From Ignavibacteriales bacterium CG12_big_fil_rev_8_21_14_0_65_30_8 (GTDB taxonomy: Bacteria; Bacteroidota; Ignavibacteria; Ignavibacteriales; Ignavibacteriaceae), in assembly GCA_002783525.1 (NCBI GenBank), contig PFGS01000219.1:1-8734 (forward strand): 8,734 bases of DNA, written 5' to 3'. This document shows, piece after piece, positions 1 through 7,657 of this stretch. A program made the position numbers and the translations under genes. Numbering within the stretch: position 1 is the stretch's first letter; each line of letters starts with the position of its first letter. Below the pieces are notes generated by a model that made no database searches, had not been told where the DNA came from, and saw only the letters and a program-made list of their open reading frames with translations.

Positions 1-536
1 ACTTTAATTTCTTCAGAATTTCCTGAATAGGCAGCAGATAAATTTTTAGCATTAATTTTTACTACTGCAAGATCAGTAAGAGGATCAGTACCAATTACTT
101 TTGCAGAAAATGTTCTCTTATCAGCGAGACCAACGGTAACCTTTGTCGCATTTTTAACAACATGATTATTAGTTACTATATATCCATCAGCAGATATAAT
201 TATTCCGCTCCCGGACCCTTTTTGTTCTTTAGGCATTTGGGGTGATCTGTTAAATGGATCAAAAGGTATGATTAAATTTTCGTGTGGGTTATCTGTTCTT
301 TTTGATACAACTTCAATTTGTACAATTTGAGGTGTAACTTTTTCAGCAACTTCAATAAAAGCTTTGCTAAAGGAACTTGTTTTTGCATCTAAAGTAACCG
401 GAGCTTTATCTGTACCTAATGTTACATCAGCAAAGCTGGGTTTTATATCTCCATAGCCGGTTACAAGTAACGCACCCATTATAATCCCCAAAACTATTAG
501 TGCTGTTGCACCCACAATACTTTTTATTTTGACCAT
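1..536 (-). CDS. HtrA/DegP-type trypsin-like serine protease, N-terminal part (cut by window edge)
   Basis: The first 178 codons of an envelope serine protease lie here and the rest is beyond base 1. Residues 7-25 form one hydrophobic segment after a Lys-containing start (MVKIKS), which fits a signal anchor or uncleaved signal peptide, so the protease domain should lie in the periplasm. The family signature is clear: GSGIIISADGYIVTNNHVV at about 108-127 carries the catalytic His (H125), and DPLTDLAVVKI at 151-161 carries the catalytic Asp (D155). The catalytic Ser and any PDZ domains would be outside the window, so activity cannot be confirmed. HtrA proteins degrade or refold misfolded envelope proteins. 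The ATG at 536 is supported by a strong Shine-Dalgarno sequence. The gene follows recO by 36 bases and is probably co-transcribed. The family call is firm; which paralogue (DegP, DegQ or DegS type) cannot be said. Confidence 0.93.
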   Translation of the reverse strand, partial: MVKIKSIVGATALIVLGIIMGALLVTGYGDIKPSFADVTLGTDKAPVTLDAKTSSFSKAFIEVAEKVTPQIVQIEVVSKRTDNPHENLIIPFDPFNRSPQMPKEQKGSGSGIIISADGYIVTNNHVVKNATKVTVGLADKRTFSAKVIGTDPLTDLAVVKINAKNLSAAYSGNSEEIK

Positions 537-539
537 ATT

Positions 540-547
540 CTCCTCTT
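540..547 (-). promoter_or_regulatory. Shine-Dalgarno site of the htrA-like gene
   Basis: Read on the minus strand this is AAGAGGAG, three bases before the ATG at 536. It is the strongest ribosome-binding site in the window. It fixes the protease start and suggests that the last gene of the cluster is translated independently of recO. Confidence 0.75.
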
Positions 548-572
548 AAAATTATTTTAATTTTTATAATAT

Positions 573-1313
573 TTAATCTATCAGTTTCAAAGATTTAAGT
601 CCATTAAATGAGTTTATATGATATTTAAGATATGTTTCCATAAAATATAAGGCTTTAGAACTTAAATATTCTGCATTATTAATAATTTTTTTATTGTTTC
701 TTAGACAAAAGAAAAACTCAAAAAGTTCCTTGCTTATGTCTATTACAGTTAGATGATCTGCTTTGCAATTTCCACACAATAGTCCCAGTTCAAAATTAAA
801 AGCAAGTTCCTCATTTTCAATATCTTCACTATTACAAATTGCGCATTTTTTAAATGAAAATTGATATCCCATTTCTTTAATTATAAAAAGAAAGAACCGG
901 CAAAAAATTACACTGGATATTTCCTCTGATTTATTGAACAAATCAAGTATCCTTACCAATCCTTTAAATAATTTTTCGTCTTTCTCCTCTTCACTAGTTA
1001 AATATTGTATAATCTCAATTGATGAATAGGCATATTTTAATTTATAGATATCATCTTTTATTAAAGAATAATTTGAAATCAGATCTGCTGAAGAAATAAG
1101 CTGTACTTCCCTGCTTTTCTTAATATATATAACTATTTCCACTAGATTTAAAGGATCTAATATTGCTCCAGTATTTGTCTTGGACTTTCGCGCACCTTTA
1201 AGTATTGCTGAAAGCCTTCCTTCTTCTTCAGTATATAAGGATAATATCAGACTGCTATCACCATAATTTTGTTTTTTAAGAACTACAGCTTTTGTCTTAA
1301 TAATTTTATTCAT
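573..1313 (-). CDS. recO: DNA repair and recombination mediator RecO
   Basis: RecO works in the RecFOR pathway, where with RecR it loads RecA onto SSB-coated single-stranded DNA at gaps and anneals complementary strands. The 246-residue length is normal for the family. The N-terminal OB-fold region begins with the typical pattern KTKAVVLKKQNYGDSSLILS (about 7-26), followed by GRLSAILKGARKSK (32-45). The middle and C-terminal part is the helical domain, with a four-cysteine zinc site (C157/C160 and C180/C183) as found in many RecO proteins. The ATG lies inside the end of mtnA (8-base overlap) and has no visible Shine-Dalgarno sequence, so translation is probably coupled to mtnA. Identification rests on these motifs and the length, and I regard it as secure. 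Confidence 0.94.
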   Translation of the reverse strand: MNKIIKTKAVVLKKQNYGDSSLILSLYTEEEGRLSAILKGARKSKTNTGAILDPLNLVEIVIYIKKSREVQLISSADLISNYSLIKDDIYKLKYAYSSIEIIQYLTSEEEKDEKLFKGLVRILDLFNKSEEISSVIFCRFFLFIIKEMGYQFSFKKCAICNSEDIENEELAFNFELGLLCGNCKADHLTVIDISKELFEFFFCLRNNKKIINNAEYLSSKALYFMETYLKYHINSFNGLKSLKLID

Positions 1314-2325
1314 TTGAAAACTTATATGGGTACTGATAAACCTTTTTTTCTGTTATTATTCCCATAATTAATTTTGAAGGTGTGACATCAAAGGCAGGTG
1401 TGTAAGTCTCAAATTTTTTATTAATAAATTTATTCCCATTCAATTCCAACAATTCTTCACTTTTTCTAAATTCAATCTTTATTTCTTCACCTGAAGTAAT
1501 ATTTCTATCAATTGTTGTAGAAGGTGCAGCAATGTAAAAAGGTTTATTATGATAATAGCAAAGTACTGCTAAATTGTATGTTCCAATCTTATTAGCAGTA
1601 TCTCCATTAGCAGCAATTCTATCTGCTCCTACAATTACCAAATCAATTTTACTTGAACTAAATAATGAAGAAGCAGAAGAATCAGTCAGTACAGAAAAAG
1701 GGATTCTTTCTTTCTCAAGTTCAAAAGCTGTTAGTCTAGAACCTTGTAATAAAGGCCTGGTCTCATCTGTATAAACGTGATCTATTAATTTATTTTTGTA
1801 AGCTTGTTTTATAACATTGAATGCAGTGCCATCTCCCCCGGTTGCCAATTTACCGGTGTTACAATGAGTTAACACTACAGATTTTTTTGGAAAAATTTCT
1901 AAGCCATTTTTCCCAATTGAATCACATTTATTTATATCGTCTTTATGTATTTCAATTGCTTTATCCAGAATTATCTTATAGAGATTATCTTTTGTTTTAT
2001 TTTTATCAAAAACTTTTTTTACTTCATTAAGAGCATAAAATAAATTAACAGCAGTTGGACGAGTATTTTTTAATCTTTCGTATGCCTTTGTAAAAATAAT
2101 ATCAACTTTTTTTTTCTTTGAATCTTTGATTGATAAAGCCAGGGCATATGCTGCAGCTATTCCAATTAATGGAGCCCCACGTACTTCTAATTTTTCAATT
2201 GCTTCGGCAACTCTCTCGTAGCCATTAGTTTTGCAGTAAATTTCTTCGTTCGGTAATTTAGTCTGATCTAAAAATATTAGTTCATCATTTTCAAATTTTA
2301 ACGAAAAATATTCTTTAGAGTTCAT
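1306..2325 (-). CDS. mtnA: S-methyl-5-thioribose-1-phosphate isomerase
   Basis: MtnA converts 5-methylthioribose-1-phosphate to 5-methylthioribulose-1-phosphate in salvage of the methylthioadenosine left over from polyamine and other SAM-dependent synthesis. It belongs to the eIF2B-related fold family. Numbering from the GTG at 2328, visible motifs are RGAP (50-53), TRPTAVNL (89-96), THCNTG with the expected catalytic Cys156, YTDETRPLLQGSRLT (186-200), GADR with the expected catalytic Asp236, NGDTANKIGTY (241-251) and AFDVTP (312-317). The length of about 340 residues is normal. The reading frame offers GTG at 2328 immediately followed by ATG at 2325; I chose the ATG, and neither has a good Shine-Dalgarno sequence. 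The start overlaps the end of the pfkB gene, and the stop overlaps recO. The combination of the Cys and Asp motifs separates it from related eIF2B subunits and ribose-1,5-bisphosphate isomerases, although the latter are close relatives. Confidence 0.93.
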   Translation of the reverse strand: MNSKEYFSLKFENDELIFLDQTKLPNEEIYCKTNGYERVAEAIEKLEVRGAPLIGIAAAYALALSIKDSKKKKVDIIFTKAYERLKNTRPTAVNLFYALNEVKKVFDKNKTKDNLYKIILDKAIEIHKDDINKCDSIGKNGLEIFPKKSVVLTHCNTGKLATGGDGTAFNVIKQAYKNKLIDHVYTDETRPLLQGSRLTAFELEKERIPFSVLTDSSASSLFSSSKIDLVIVGADRIAANGDTANKIGTYNLAVLCYYHNKPFYIAAPSTTIDRNITSGEEIKIEFRKSEELLELNGNKFINKKFETYTPAFDVTPSKLIMGIITEKKVYQYPYKFSNE

Positions 2326-3229
2326 CACATTTAGATAAATTTAGGAATTCCCTGTATCTGTCATTTACTCTGAGGTAATCTATTTCTTCTAATCCTTTTG
2401 TACTGAATTGCTCAACACAAAATGAAGCCATAGTGCTTCCGTAAATCACTGCTCTTTTGATATTCTCAAAGCTTAGATCGTGAGTTTTATGTAAAAATCC
2501 AATAAAACCACCGGCAAATGAATCACCGGCCCCGGTTGGATCATAGATAAATTCAAGCGGATAAGCCGGAGCAGAAAAGATTGATTCTTTTGATATAAGT
2601 AAAGCTCCGTGTTCACCTTTTTTTATTATTAAGATCTCTGGCCCCATCGCTAATATGCTTTTTGCGGCTTTTATTAGATTTGGTTCATGTGCTAAAAGTC
2701 TTGTCTCTGAATCATTTATTATTAGAATGTTTACTTTCTTTAGCAGTTTTATTAGTTCATCCTTTTGACTTTCAATCCAGTAATTCATTGTATCACAAAC
2801 TACACATTTAGGATCTTTCATTTGATCCAACACTCTTAATTGTAAAACGGGATCAATATTACCCAAGCATACAAAACTTGCTTTTTGATATTTTTCCGGA
2901 ACAATTGGGTTAAAATCCTGAAATACATTTAATTCTGTTAAAAGTGTATCCCTTACATTAAGATCATAATGATATTTGCCTGCCCAGCGAAATGTTTTTC
3001 CGCCTTCAATTATTTGTAAACCTTCCAGATCTATATGTTTGTCTTCTAATAAATTGATATAATCTTTTGGGAAATCTTCACCAACTACACCCACCAAATA
3101 TATTGGTGCTGTAAAATAACTAGCAGCTAATGATATATAAGTGGCAGCTCCCCCTAATGCATTTTCAATTTTATGAAATGGTGTTGTAACATCATCCAAT
3201 CCAAGTGAACCAACGACAAGTAATCCCAA
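2315..3229 (-). CDS. PfkB-family (ribokinase-like) sugar or nucleoside kinase
   Basis: This is a 304-residue ATP-dependent kinase of the ribokinase/PfkB fold. The N-terminal glycine motif NALGGAATY (23-31) fits the substrate-binding region, NDSE (172-175) is the usual metal/phosphate-associated motif, and DPTGAGDSFAGGF (230-242) is the C-terminal PfkB signature with the catalytic base at D236. The substrate is not evident. Its gene overlaps mtnA, so a role near methylthioadenosine or nucleoside salvage is an attractive inference, for example phosphorylating a ribose-type compound that feeds MtnA, but no residue I can see proves this. The start is TTG at 3229: it gives the expected beta-strand opening (GLLVVGSLGLDD) and has GGAG seven bases upstream. 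An adenosine-kinase or ribokinase role remains possible. Family assignment is secure and specificity is unknown. Confidence 0.92.
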   Translation of the reverse strand: MGLLVVGSLGLDDVTTPFHKIENALGGAATYISLAASYFTAPIYLVGVVGEDFPKDYINLLEDKHIDLEGLQIIEGGKTFRWAGKYHYDLNVRDTLLTELNVFQDFNPIVPEKYQKASFVCLGNIDPVLQLRVLDQMKDPKCVVCDTMNYWIESQKDELIKLLKKVNILIINDSETRLLAHEPNLIKAAKSILAMGPEILIIKKGEHGALLISKESIFSAPAYPLEFIYDPTGAGDSFAGGFIGFLHKTHDLSFENIKRAVIYGSTMASFCVEQFSTKGLEEIDYLRVNDRYREFLNLSKCDEL

Positions 3230-3236
3230 AATATTT

Positions 3237-3240
3237 CTCC
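3237..3240 (-). promoter_or_regulatory. Shine-Dalgarno site that supports the TTG start of the kinase
   Basis: On the minus strand this reads GGAG (within CGGAGA), seven bases before the TTG at 3229. No ATG or GTG start at a suitable distance competes with it, so the site is the main reason to accept a TTG start. Confidence 0.6.
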
Positions 3241-3281
3241 GTATTTAAAATTTATAAAGTATAAAATTAAAGAATAACTTA

Positions 3282-3743
3282 TTAAAATGTAATTTTTAAT
3301 AAATCTAGATATTCTTTTTTATTCTTATAATAATCCACTAATATTTTTAGTGCATTTTTCTGTTCTTCCCAAGCAAATGTATCAATTGCTTCTTCATAGT
3401 TTACCCATTTATAATTACAGTGTTCTTTACTTAGCTTTACTTTTGATTCACTTGAAACTTTTACAGCAAAAACCGGGACATGATAAATTGAGTCACTATT
3501 TTCTGAATAAAATGTATTAATCTTAGGTACAACCCAAAGTTCTTCAATATTCAGATCTGTTTCTTCTTTTATTTCTCGTACAGCTGTTTCAAAAGCTTTT
3601 TCCCCATCTTCAATCTTTCCCGTTACCATTTGCCAAAGTCCGGGATAAATATTATTCTTAGATCGTTCAAGGATTAAAAATTCCATCTTAGAATTAACTA
3701 GTCTAAAAACATGCACTTCAATTAAATTAGATCCTCTATTCAT
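3282..3743 (-). CDS. Nudix hydrolase
   Basis: This 153-residue single-domain protein carries a Nudix box at residues 42-64: G42, five residues, E48, seven residues, then R56-E57-I-K-E60-E61. The Mg2+-binding glutamates are all present; the usual Gly after the EE pair is Thr62, a tolerated variation. Nudix enzymes hydrolyse nucleoside diphosphates linked to another group. The region before the box (LILERSKNNIYPGLWQMVTG, 23-42) and the C-terminal EHCNYKWVNYEEA...WEEQ (107-128) resemble dihydroneopterin triphosphate pyrophosphatase (NudB-type) proteins, but this is only a suggestion, and dNTP or other nucleotide-derivative hydrolysis is equally possible. The ATG at 3743 has AAGGA nine bases upstream (3753-3757). 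It begins 16 bases after the barrel gene and ends 52 bases before the kinase gene, so it probably shares their transcript. Confidence 0.9.
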   Translation of the reverse strand: MNRGSNLIEVHVFRLVNSKMEFLILERSKNNIYPGLWQMVTGKIEDGEKAFETAVREIKEETDLNIEELWVVPKINTFYSENSDSIYHVPVFAVKVSSESKVKLSKEHCNYKWVNYEEAIDTFAWEEQKNALKILVDYYKNKKEYLDLLKITF

Positions 3744-3759
3744 TTATATTTTTCCTTAA

Positions 3760-6700
3760 TTAAAAATATGCTCTAAATTCTGCGCGTGCAGTATGAACAG
3801 CTCTGTCTCCAGCCTGTAATCTTCCATCATAGCTTAAGCTTGTTTGTAAATTATAAGCTATTTTATATTCAAAGTTAACTTTCCAAAAATAATTTTTACC
3901 AATTAATTTACCTTCAGTTATTTCAAATGGTAAAACATTCCCAGACGAATTACCAAGAAGTTCATCTCTGCTAATTTCAACTCTCAATCTTCCTGTACCT
4001 GCAAAAGATAAAACCATTCGTATTGATTGCGAGTTGAGATCAACAACGGTTGGTACAACTGGATAATCATCTGTACTTCTGCCGGCTTTAATTTTAAAAC
4101 CTATTTCAATATTGTTTACTGGTCTGTAAACAAAATCAGAAGAAATACTGTTACTTGTAATCAATCTTCTTCTTGATGAAGGTAAATTAGATTCAAGAAA
4201 TGCATTATCATTTTTATTAATAAATTCTGTTTGGTTACTGATCTCAGGAACTAATTTTGTCCTAAGTCTTATACTTCTTTCTCTAATATATGATCTAACT
4301 GGCCCATCACTAAATTGGTTTAGGTTTTTTGATTGTGTGAAACGTAATCTTAACGAAAAGTTATAAGAATTCTCATTAATAAATATATCTTGTTGAATAA
4401 AATTAGAGCCGTGCAGTGTATTATTAATATCTTGGAATGAAGAAAAATTTAACAGATAAATTTTCTTCAGATCCTCTTCTCTGCTATTTTCTTCAACTCT
4501 CCAAAATGTTTCAGTCGATAACAACTTAATTATTTTACCAAAAGAAGAATTTTTGTCAAACAATTCCGAAAATTTTATTTTCCAATTAGTACTTGTTCTT
4601 AAATTAATTACAGGAAATAGTTCGTCAGTTTGAGCTGTTATTTTTATATAATCTCCATCAAAAATAGCTGGTTCAAATTCATTTTCATCCTGTATCCCAT
4701 TTTTATTAAGATCACCCAAGTAAATAAAATTTCCGTTCCCCTTTTTAACTTTTACAAAAATCTGCTGCAGTTTTGCTGATTTTTGTGTGGATACTTCGTA
4801 AAAAGCATTCCCTGTAACGGCATTATCAAACAATCTAATATTAGAAATTGATCTGATCAGAACAGTTTTACTATCCTTAAACCCTATGTTCTTAAACTCC
4901 TTTTCAAATATTTTGTCTCTTAAAACAAGAGTAAGGTGAGTATTAATTGTATTTATACCTTTATAATCCAGATCAAAGAATTGCCCTGTTGAGGTAGCTT
5001 GTTCAAGTAAAACTCCGGACAATGCAGCATAATCTTTTCTAATGGAATATTTAAATGATAATTCCAGACCTTTAATTTTATTGTATGAGATAAAGGGATC
5101 AAATTCATAATATTTAATACTGCCGTCTAAAAGTGAATCTGAATTAGTTACATTGTCTTCTTTATTTTCAGCTAAATAATAAAGCCCTGTTGTTAAATTA
5201 AAAAGATCAAATTTACTATTACCTTCTTGTCTAATCCATTTAGAATTGAAATTGGTATTTTCAGTTTTTACATAGTCTAAATTGTAGTATACATTTATAT
5301 CTTTTCCATTCGAATAATTAATAGAGTTTTTAAATCGGTCAGATTTAAAAATTGACCCTTGCCTTAAGAAACCGAAGAAAGAATTGAATGATAAAGATTT
5401 TATTGGCAGATAATTTACATTCAATTCTCTTAATGTTTGGCTTGAATTCAATTGTTGGTTATTAATATTATAGTCTCTATTAAATTCAATTGTATTTATT
5501 CTGTCAATTGGATTAAATTTATCATCAATGAATCTGTCTTTATAGGAAAGGCCAAGTTCTCCTACATCTAAACTACCCAGCTTAATTTTTTGTGGTGATA
5601 TTAAAATATTAATATTTCTTGCAGACCCGAAATTATTATTATCATCTAAAGTGGAAAATCTGTTTTTATCAAAAAGACTTCCTGAGTATTCAAAATTCAG
5701 TTCAATGCCATCAATTGGTTTATATTTTACTACAAAATTTCCTAATTGATTTAGTTGAGGTAATGGTAAAGAAATTAAAGGCAGATATGTTCCGGCACCT
5801 TTACCAACAAATTTGAAAACTCCCAAACTTTCTCTGATATAATCTCCATTTCCAGCACCGAAGAAACTAAAAGCTACATTATAAATTGCATTGGCACTCC
5901 CGGGATTATAGAGGTAATAAGAAAAAGAACTACCATTGATCAAAGTGTCTATTTTTTCATATCTTCCCTGGCGGACTCCACTAGAGTCAAATGGAGCAAG
6001 TGAAATACCAGACTTAGTTGCTTTGTCTAAATCATCACCTGCATTTCTTAAAATAACTTTGTCACTATCTGAAAGGATTAAATCAATTGGTGCATTTTGG
6101 TTATCACCTTCTCTAATATATTGTAAATTAATTTCTAGCTTACTATTAAATAATTTTGTTATTCCTCCGGCACCAAAAAAATTTCTTGAATATTTCCTAT
6201 CTGTATATTCGTAATCAACATTAATTCTGCTATCTAAAGTAATAAGTCTGTTTGGTGTAAAAGTAATTTGAGCACTTCCATATTCAATTACATAATCATT
6301 ATATTCCCCACGTTTCTGTAATATACCGTCAATATAAACCTTTTCTGTACCGGCAATTACAATAATATCTGGTTCATTATTAACACCTGTAAGTTTATAT
6401 GGGCCCTGAACACCATCCTGACCTCTAAAAGTAACAGAATTAAATTTTCCACGGGAACTTGCCAAAGAAACAAATCCTGAATTAGAAATATAATTGAACT
6501 CCCCTAAAAGTCCTTGTAACTTTCTGTCAATTCCCCCAAATTCACCTGTTTGTCTTTTAACAAAATAATCTCCAAAAGTACCTTTTGCATTTTTATGTTT
6601 TAATTGAATAAATACTTTATCAAGTTCATCTAATGTTTCTGTATTGCCTTCAGGTTGTATTGGAGTATTTTCATCTGTTAAAGCTGCAACAATTTCAATA

Positions 6701-7239
6701 TCATCGGAAAGTCTGCCTGAGAGTTGTAATTGAAGTCCACTGTTCAATGAAAAATCTTTTGTTGTACCGAATGTAAATCCCCTTACTATTGTTCCACTTC
6801 TTTGAATATTTCTTCCAAAAATAGATTCTTCAGTAATTGGTGTTGATTCTTTAACAAGATAAATTAAACTATCACTTTTAGTAGGTGCTGTCTTTTTTAT
6901 TAAAACTCTATTTTTGTATTCTTTGTGTAATGATAATCTGTATGATTTGTACTGAACAATTATTGTATCAAAATTTGAATATTTTACATTTTCGTTTAGG
7001 TTGAATATACCTTTAGAATATGAAAAGTTATAATCATCTTTTATCAATACTTTATTATTCAAAAAGATTTTCTCTGTAAGAGGTATTATTGTAAGTGCAG
7101 AGATTTTATATGAATTTTGGAAGTTAATTAAGAGTGTATCAGTTATGTTTACAGTTCTGTAATTATCTTGCGCATAGTTATTTATTTGAAAAAAAACTAA
7201 AAAGGAGCTAAGAAATAGTATTCGAGTGATAATTTTCAA
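3760..7239 (-). CDS. Large exported outer-membrane beta-barrel-type protein, SprA-like segment, function unknown
   Basis: No named gene is recognised for this 1159-residue protein. Residues 1-23 form a Sec signal peptide: Lys2/Arg6, a hydrophobic core ILFLSSFLVFF, and likely cleavage after NNYA before QD. There is no lipobox. The mature chain alternates polar and hydrophobic residues over most of its length, is rich in Asn, Ser, Tyr and Phe, and ends RAEFRAYF with a terminal Phe, as in substrates of the BAM machinery. The region from about 279 to 350 (GPYKLTG, then EKVYIDGILQKRGEYNDYVI, TFTP, VDYEYTD) resembles repeated segments of SprA-type outer-membrane proteins of Bacteroidota; this comparison is from memory. 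An EF-hand-like loop lies at 842-855. No type IX secretion C-terminal domain is evident. The start is TTG at 7239, because an in-frame stop lies upstream and no ATG precedes the signal peptide; its Shine-Dalgarno is poor. It is the first gene of the minus-strand cluster. Possible roles are channel, translocon part or surface structure. Confidence 0.85.
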   Translation of the reverse strand: MKIITRILFLSSFLVFFQINNYAQDNYRTVNITDTLLINFQNSYKISALTIIPLTEKIFLNNKVLIKDDYNFSYSKGIFNLNENVKYSNFDTIIVQYKSYRLSLHKEYKNRVLIKKTAPTKSDSLIYLVKESTPITEESIFGRNIQRSGTIVRGFTFGTTKDFSLNSGLQLQLSGRLSDDIEIVAALTDENTPIQPEGNTETLDELDKVFIQLKHKNAKGTFGDYFVKRQTGEFGGIDRKLQGLLGEFNYISNSGFVSLASSRGKFNSVTFRGQDGVQGPYKLTGVNNEPDIIVIAGTEKVYIDGILQKRGEYNDYVIEYGSAQITFTPNRLITLDSRINVDYEYTDRKYSRNFFGAGGITKLFNSKLEINLQYIREGDNQNAPIDLILSDSDKVILRNAGDDLDKATKSGISLAPFDSSGVRQGRYEKIDTLINGSSFSYYLYNPGSANAIYNVAFSFFGAGNGDYIRESLGVFKFVGKGAGTYLPLISLPLPQLNQLGNFVVKYKPIDGIELNFEYSGSLFDKNRFSTLDDNNNFGSARNINILISPQKIKLGSLDVGELGLSYKDRFIDDKFNPIDRINTIEFNRDYNINNQQLNSSQTLRELNVNYLPIKSLSFNSFFGFLRQGSIFKSDRFKNSINYSNGKDINVYYNLDYVKTENTNFNSKWIRQEGNSKFDLFNLTTGLYYLAENKEDNVTNSDSLLDGSIKYYEFDPFISYNKIKGLELSFKYSIRKDYAALSGVLLEQATSTGQFFDLDYKGINTINTHLTLVLRDKIFEKEFKNIGFKDSKTVLIRSISNIRLFDNAVTGNAFYEVSTQKSAKLQQIFVKVKKGNGNFIYLGDLNKNGIQDENEFEPAIFDGDYIKITAQTDELFPVINLRTSTNWKIKFSELFDKNSSFGKIIKLLSTETFWRVEENSREEDLKKIYLLNFSSFQDINNTLHGSNFIQQDIFINENSYNFSLRLRFTQSKNLNQFSDGPVRSYIRERSIRLRTKLVPEISNQTEFINKNDNAFLESNLPSSRRRLITSNSISSDFVYRPVNNIEIGFKIKAGRSTDDYPVVPTVVDLNSQSIRMVLSFAGTGRLRVEISRDELLGNSSGNVLPFEITEGKLIGKNYFWKVNFEYKIAYNLQTSLSYDGRLQAGDRAVHTARAEFRAYF
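4675..4716 (-). other. EF-hand-like calcium-binding loop in the barrel protein
   Basis: This encodes residues 842-855, GDLNKNGIQDENEF. The spacing of D843, N845, N847, G848, D851 and E854 follows the acidic/Asn ligand pattern of DxNxNGxxDxxE calcium loops found in EF-hand-like and dockerin-like sites. Ca2+ binding is inferred from the pattern only. It probably lies in an extracellular loop or periplasmic insertion, since it sits between predicted beta strands. Confidence 0.55.
6190..6405 (-). other. SprA-like conserved segment within the barrel protein
   Basis: These bases encode residues 279-350. Key positions are GPYKLTG (279-285), the turn GTEKVYIDG (297-305), RGEYNDYVIEY (310-320), ITFTPNR (325-331) and RINVDYEYTDRKY (338-350). 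The order 'GPY-x-L-x-G ... VYIDG ... RG-x-x-x-DYVI-x-Y ... ITFTP-x-R ... VDYEY' is one I associate with SprA-type and related outer-membrane proteins of Bacteroidota. A profile comparison would be needed to establish homology. Confidence 0.5.
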
Positions 7240-7327
7240 AATAAGATTATTCTGTTGTTTTCTTTATAATATAATTTATTTCAATTAAATTTATTGTTAA
7301 TTATCAAAAGTATAATTCTTAAAATAA
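7240..7327. promoter_or_regulatory. Divergent intergenic region between the barrel gene and the DUF4258-like gene
   Basis: This 88-base, almost purely A/T stretch must carry the promoters for both directions, since the genes on either side point away from it. On the plus strand TATAAT at 7311-7316 matches a -10 box, but it lies only 11 bases before the ATG at 7328 and no good -35 hexamer stands 16-18 bases upstream. On the minus strand several TATAAA/TATTAT-like strings are present without a clear partner. With such base composition these matches are weak evidence. I see no clear inverted repeat for an operator. Confidence 0.4.
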
Positions 7328-7657
7328 ATGAATGATATCAAATTAAAAATACAACAATCAGCAGACAAAAATATTTTTTATACAGTACATTCTGCACTGC
7401 AATGCATTTCTATTGATCGTATGATCTCTCCAAAAGAAATTAGAATTGCACTTGATAATTTTAAAGTAATTGAAGATTACCCATATGATTCAAGAGGTCA
7501 CACTTGCCTAATAAGCGCTAAAGGAAATGATAAAAGAATTATTCACTTAGTTTGTTTGCCAACAGATAATTTCCTTCAGATAATTACTGCTTATTTACCC
7601 GAGGAGAAAAAATGGGATGATAATTTAAACCAAAGAGAAGATACATGGAATGTTTAA
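7328..7657 (+). CDS. DUF4258-like small protein, candidate toxin of a toxin-antitoxin-type pair
   Basis: This 109-residue protein is soluble, with no signal peptide or membrane segment. It has the DUF4258 pattern: a conserved His in an N-terminal helix (HSALQ, H21), the R-M-I-S-P-K-E-I segment (31-38), VIEDYPYDSRGHTCL (47-61), a strand with His (RIIHLVCL, 70-77), and the closing strand-turn IITAYLPEEKKW (85-96). Small proteins of this family resemble RelE/BrnT-type RNase toxins in size and strand pattern and often sit beside short antitoxin genes, but the biochemical activity is not settled. Here it overlaps a zinc-finger gene by 13 bases in toxin-first order, as in mqsRA. There is no clear Shine-Dalgarno sequence before the ATG. 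The alternative is a non-toxic regulatory or immunity protein. Family assignment is fairly good and the toxin role is inferred. Confidence 0.75.
   Translation: MNDIKLKIQQSADKNIFYTVHSALQCISIDRMISPKEIRIALDNFKVIEDYPYDSRGHTCLISAKGNDKRIIHLVCLPTDNFLQIITAYLPEEKKWDDNLNQREDTWNV

Noticed and set aside
1574..2030. Two short plus-strand open frames opposite mtnA.
   Set aside because: They lie entirely antisense to a gene with clear MtnA catalytic motifs, resemble no protein family, and have no Shine-Dalgarno sequence.
3282..3743. Naming the Nudix protein NudB or MutT.
   Set aside because: The Nudix box is shared by many specificities; the C-terminal likeness to NudB is suggestive but not decisive.
5619..6214. 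Plus-strand open frames opposite the large barrel gene.
   Set aside because: They are antisense to a continuous 1159-codon gene and show no recognisable motif.
3760..7239. Calling the large protein SprA itself or a TonB-dependent receptor.
   Set aside because: It is far shorter than SprA as known, and I see no TonB box or plug domain; only a limited segment matches the SprA-like pattern.
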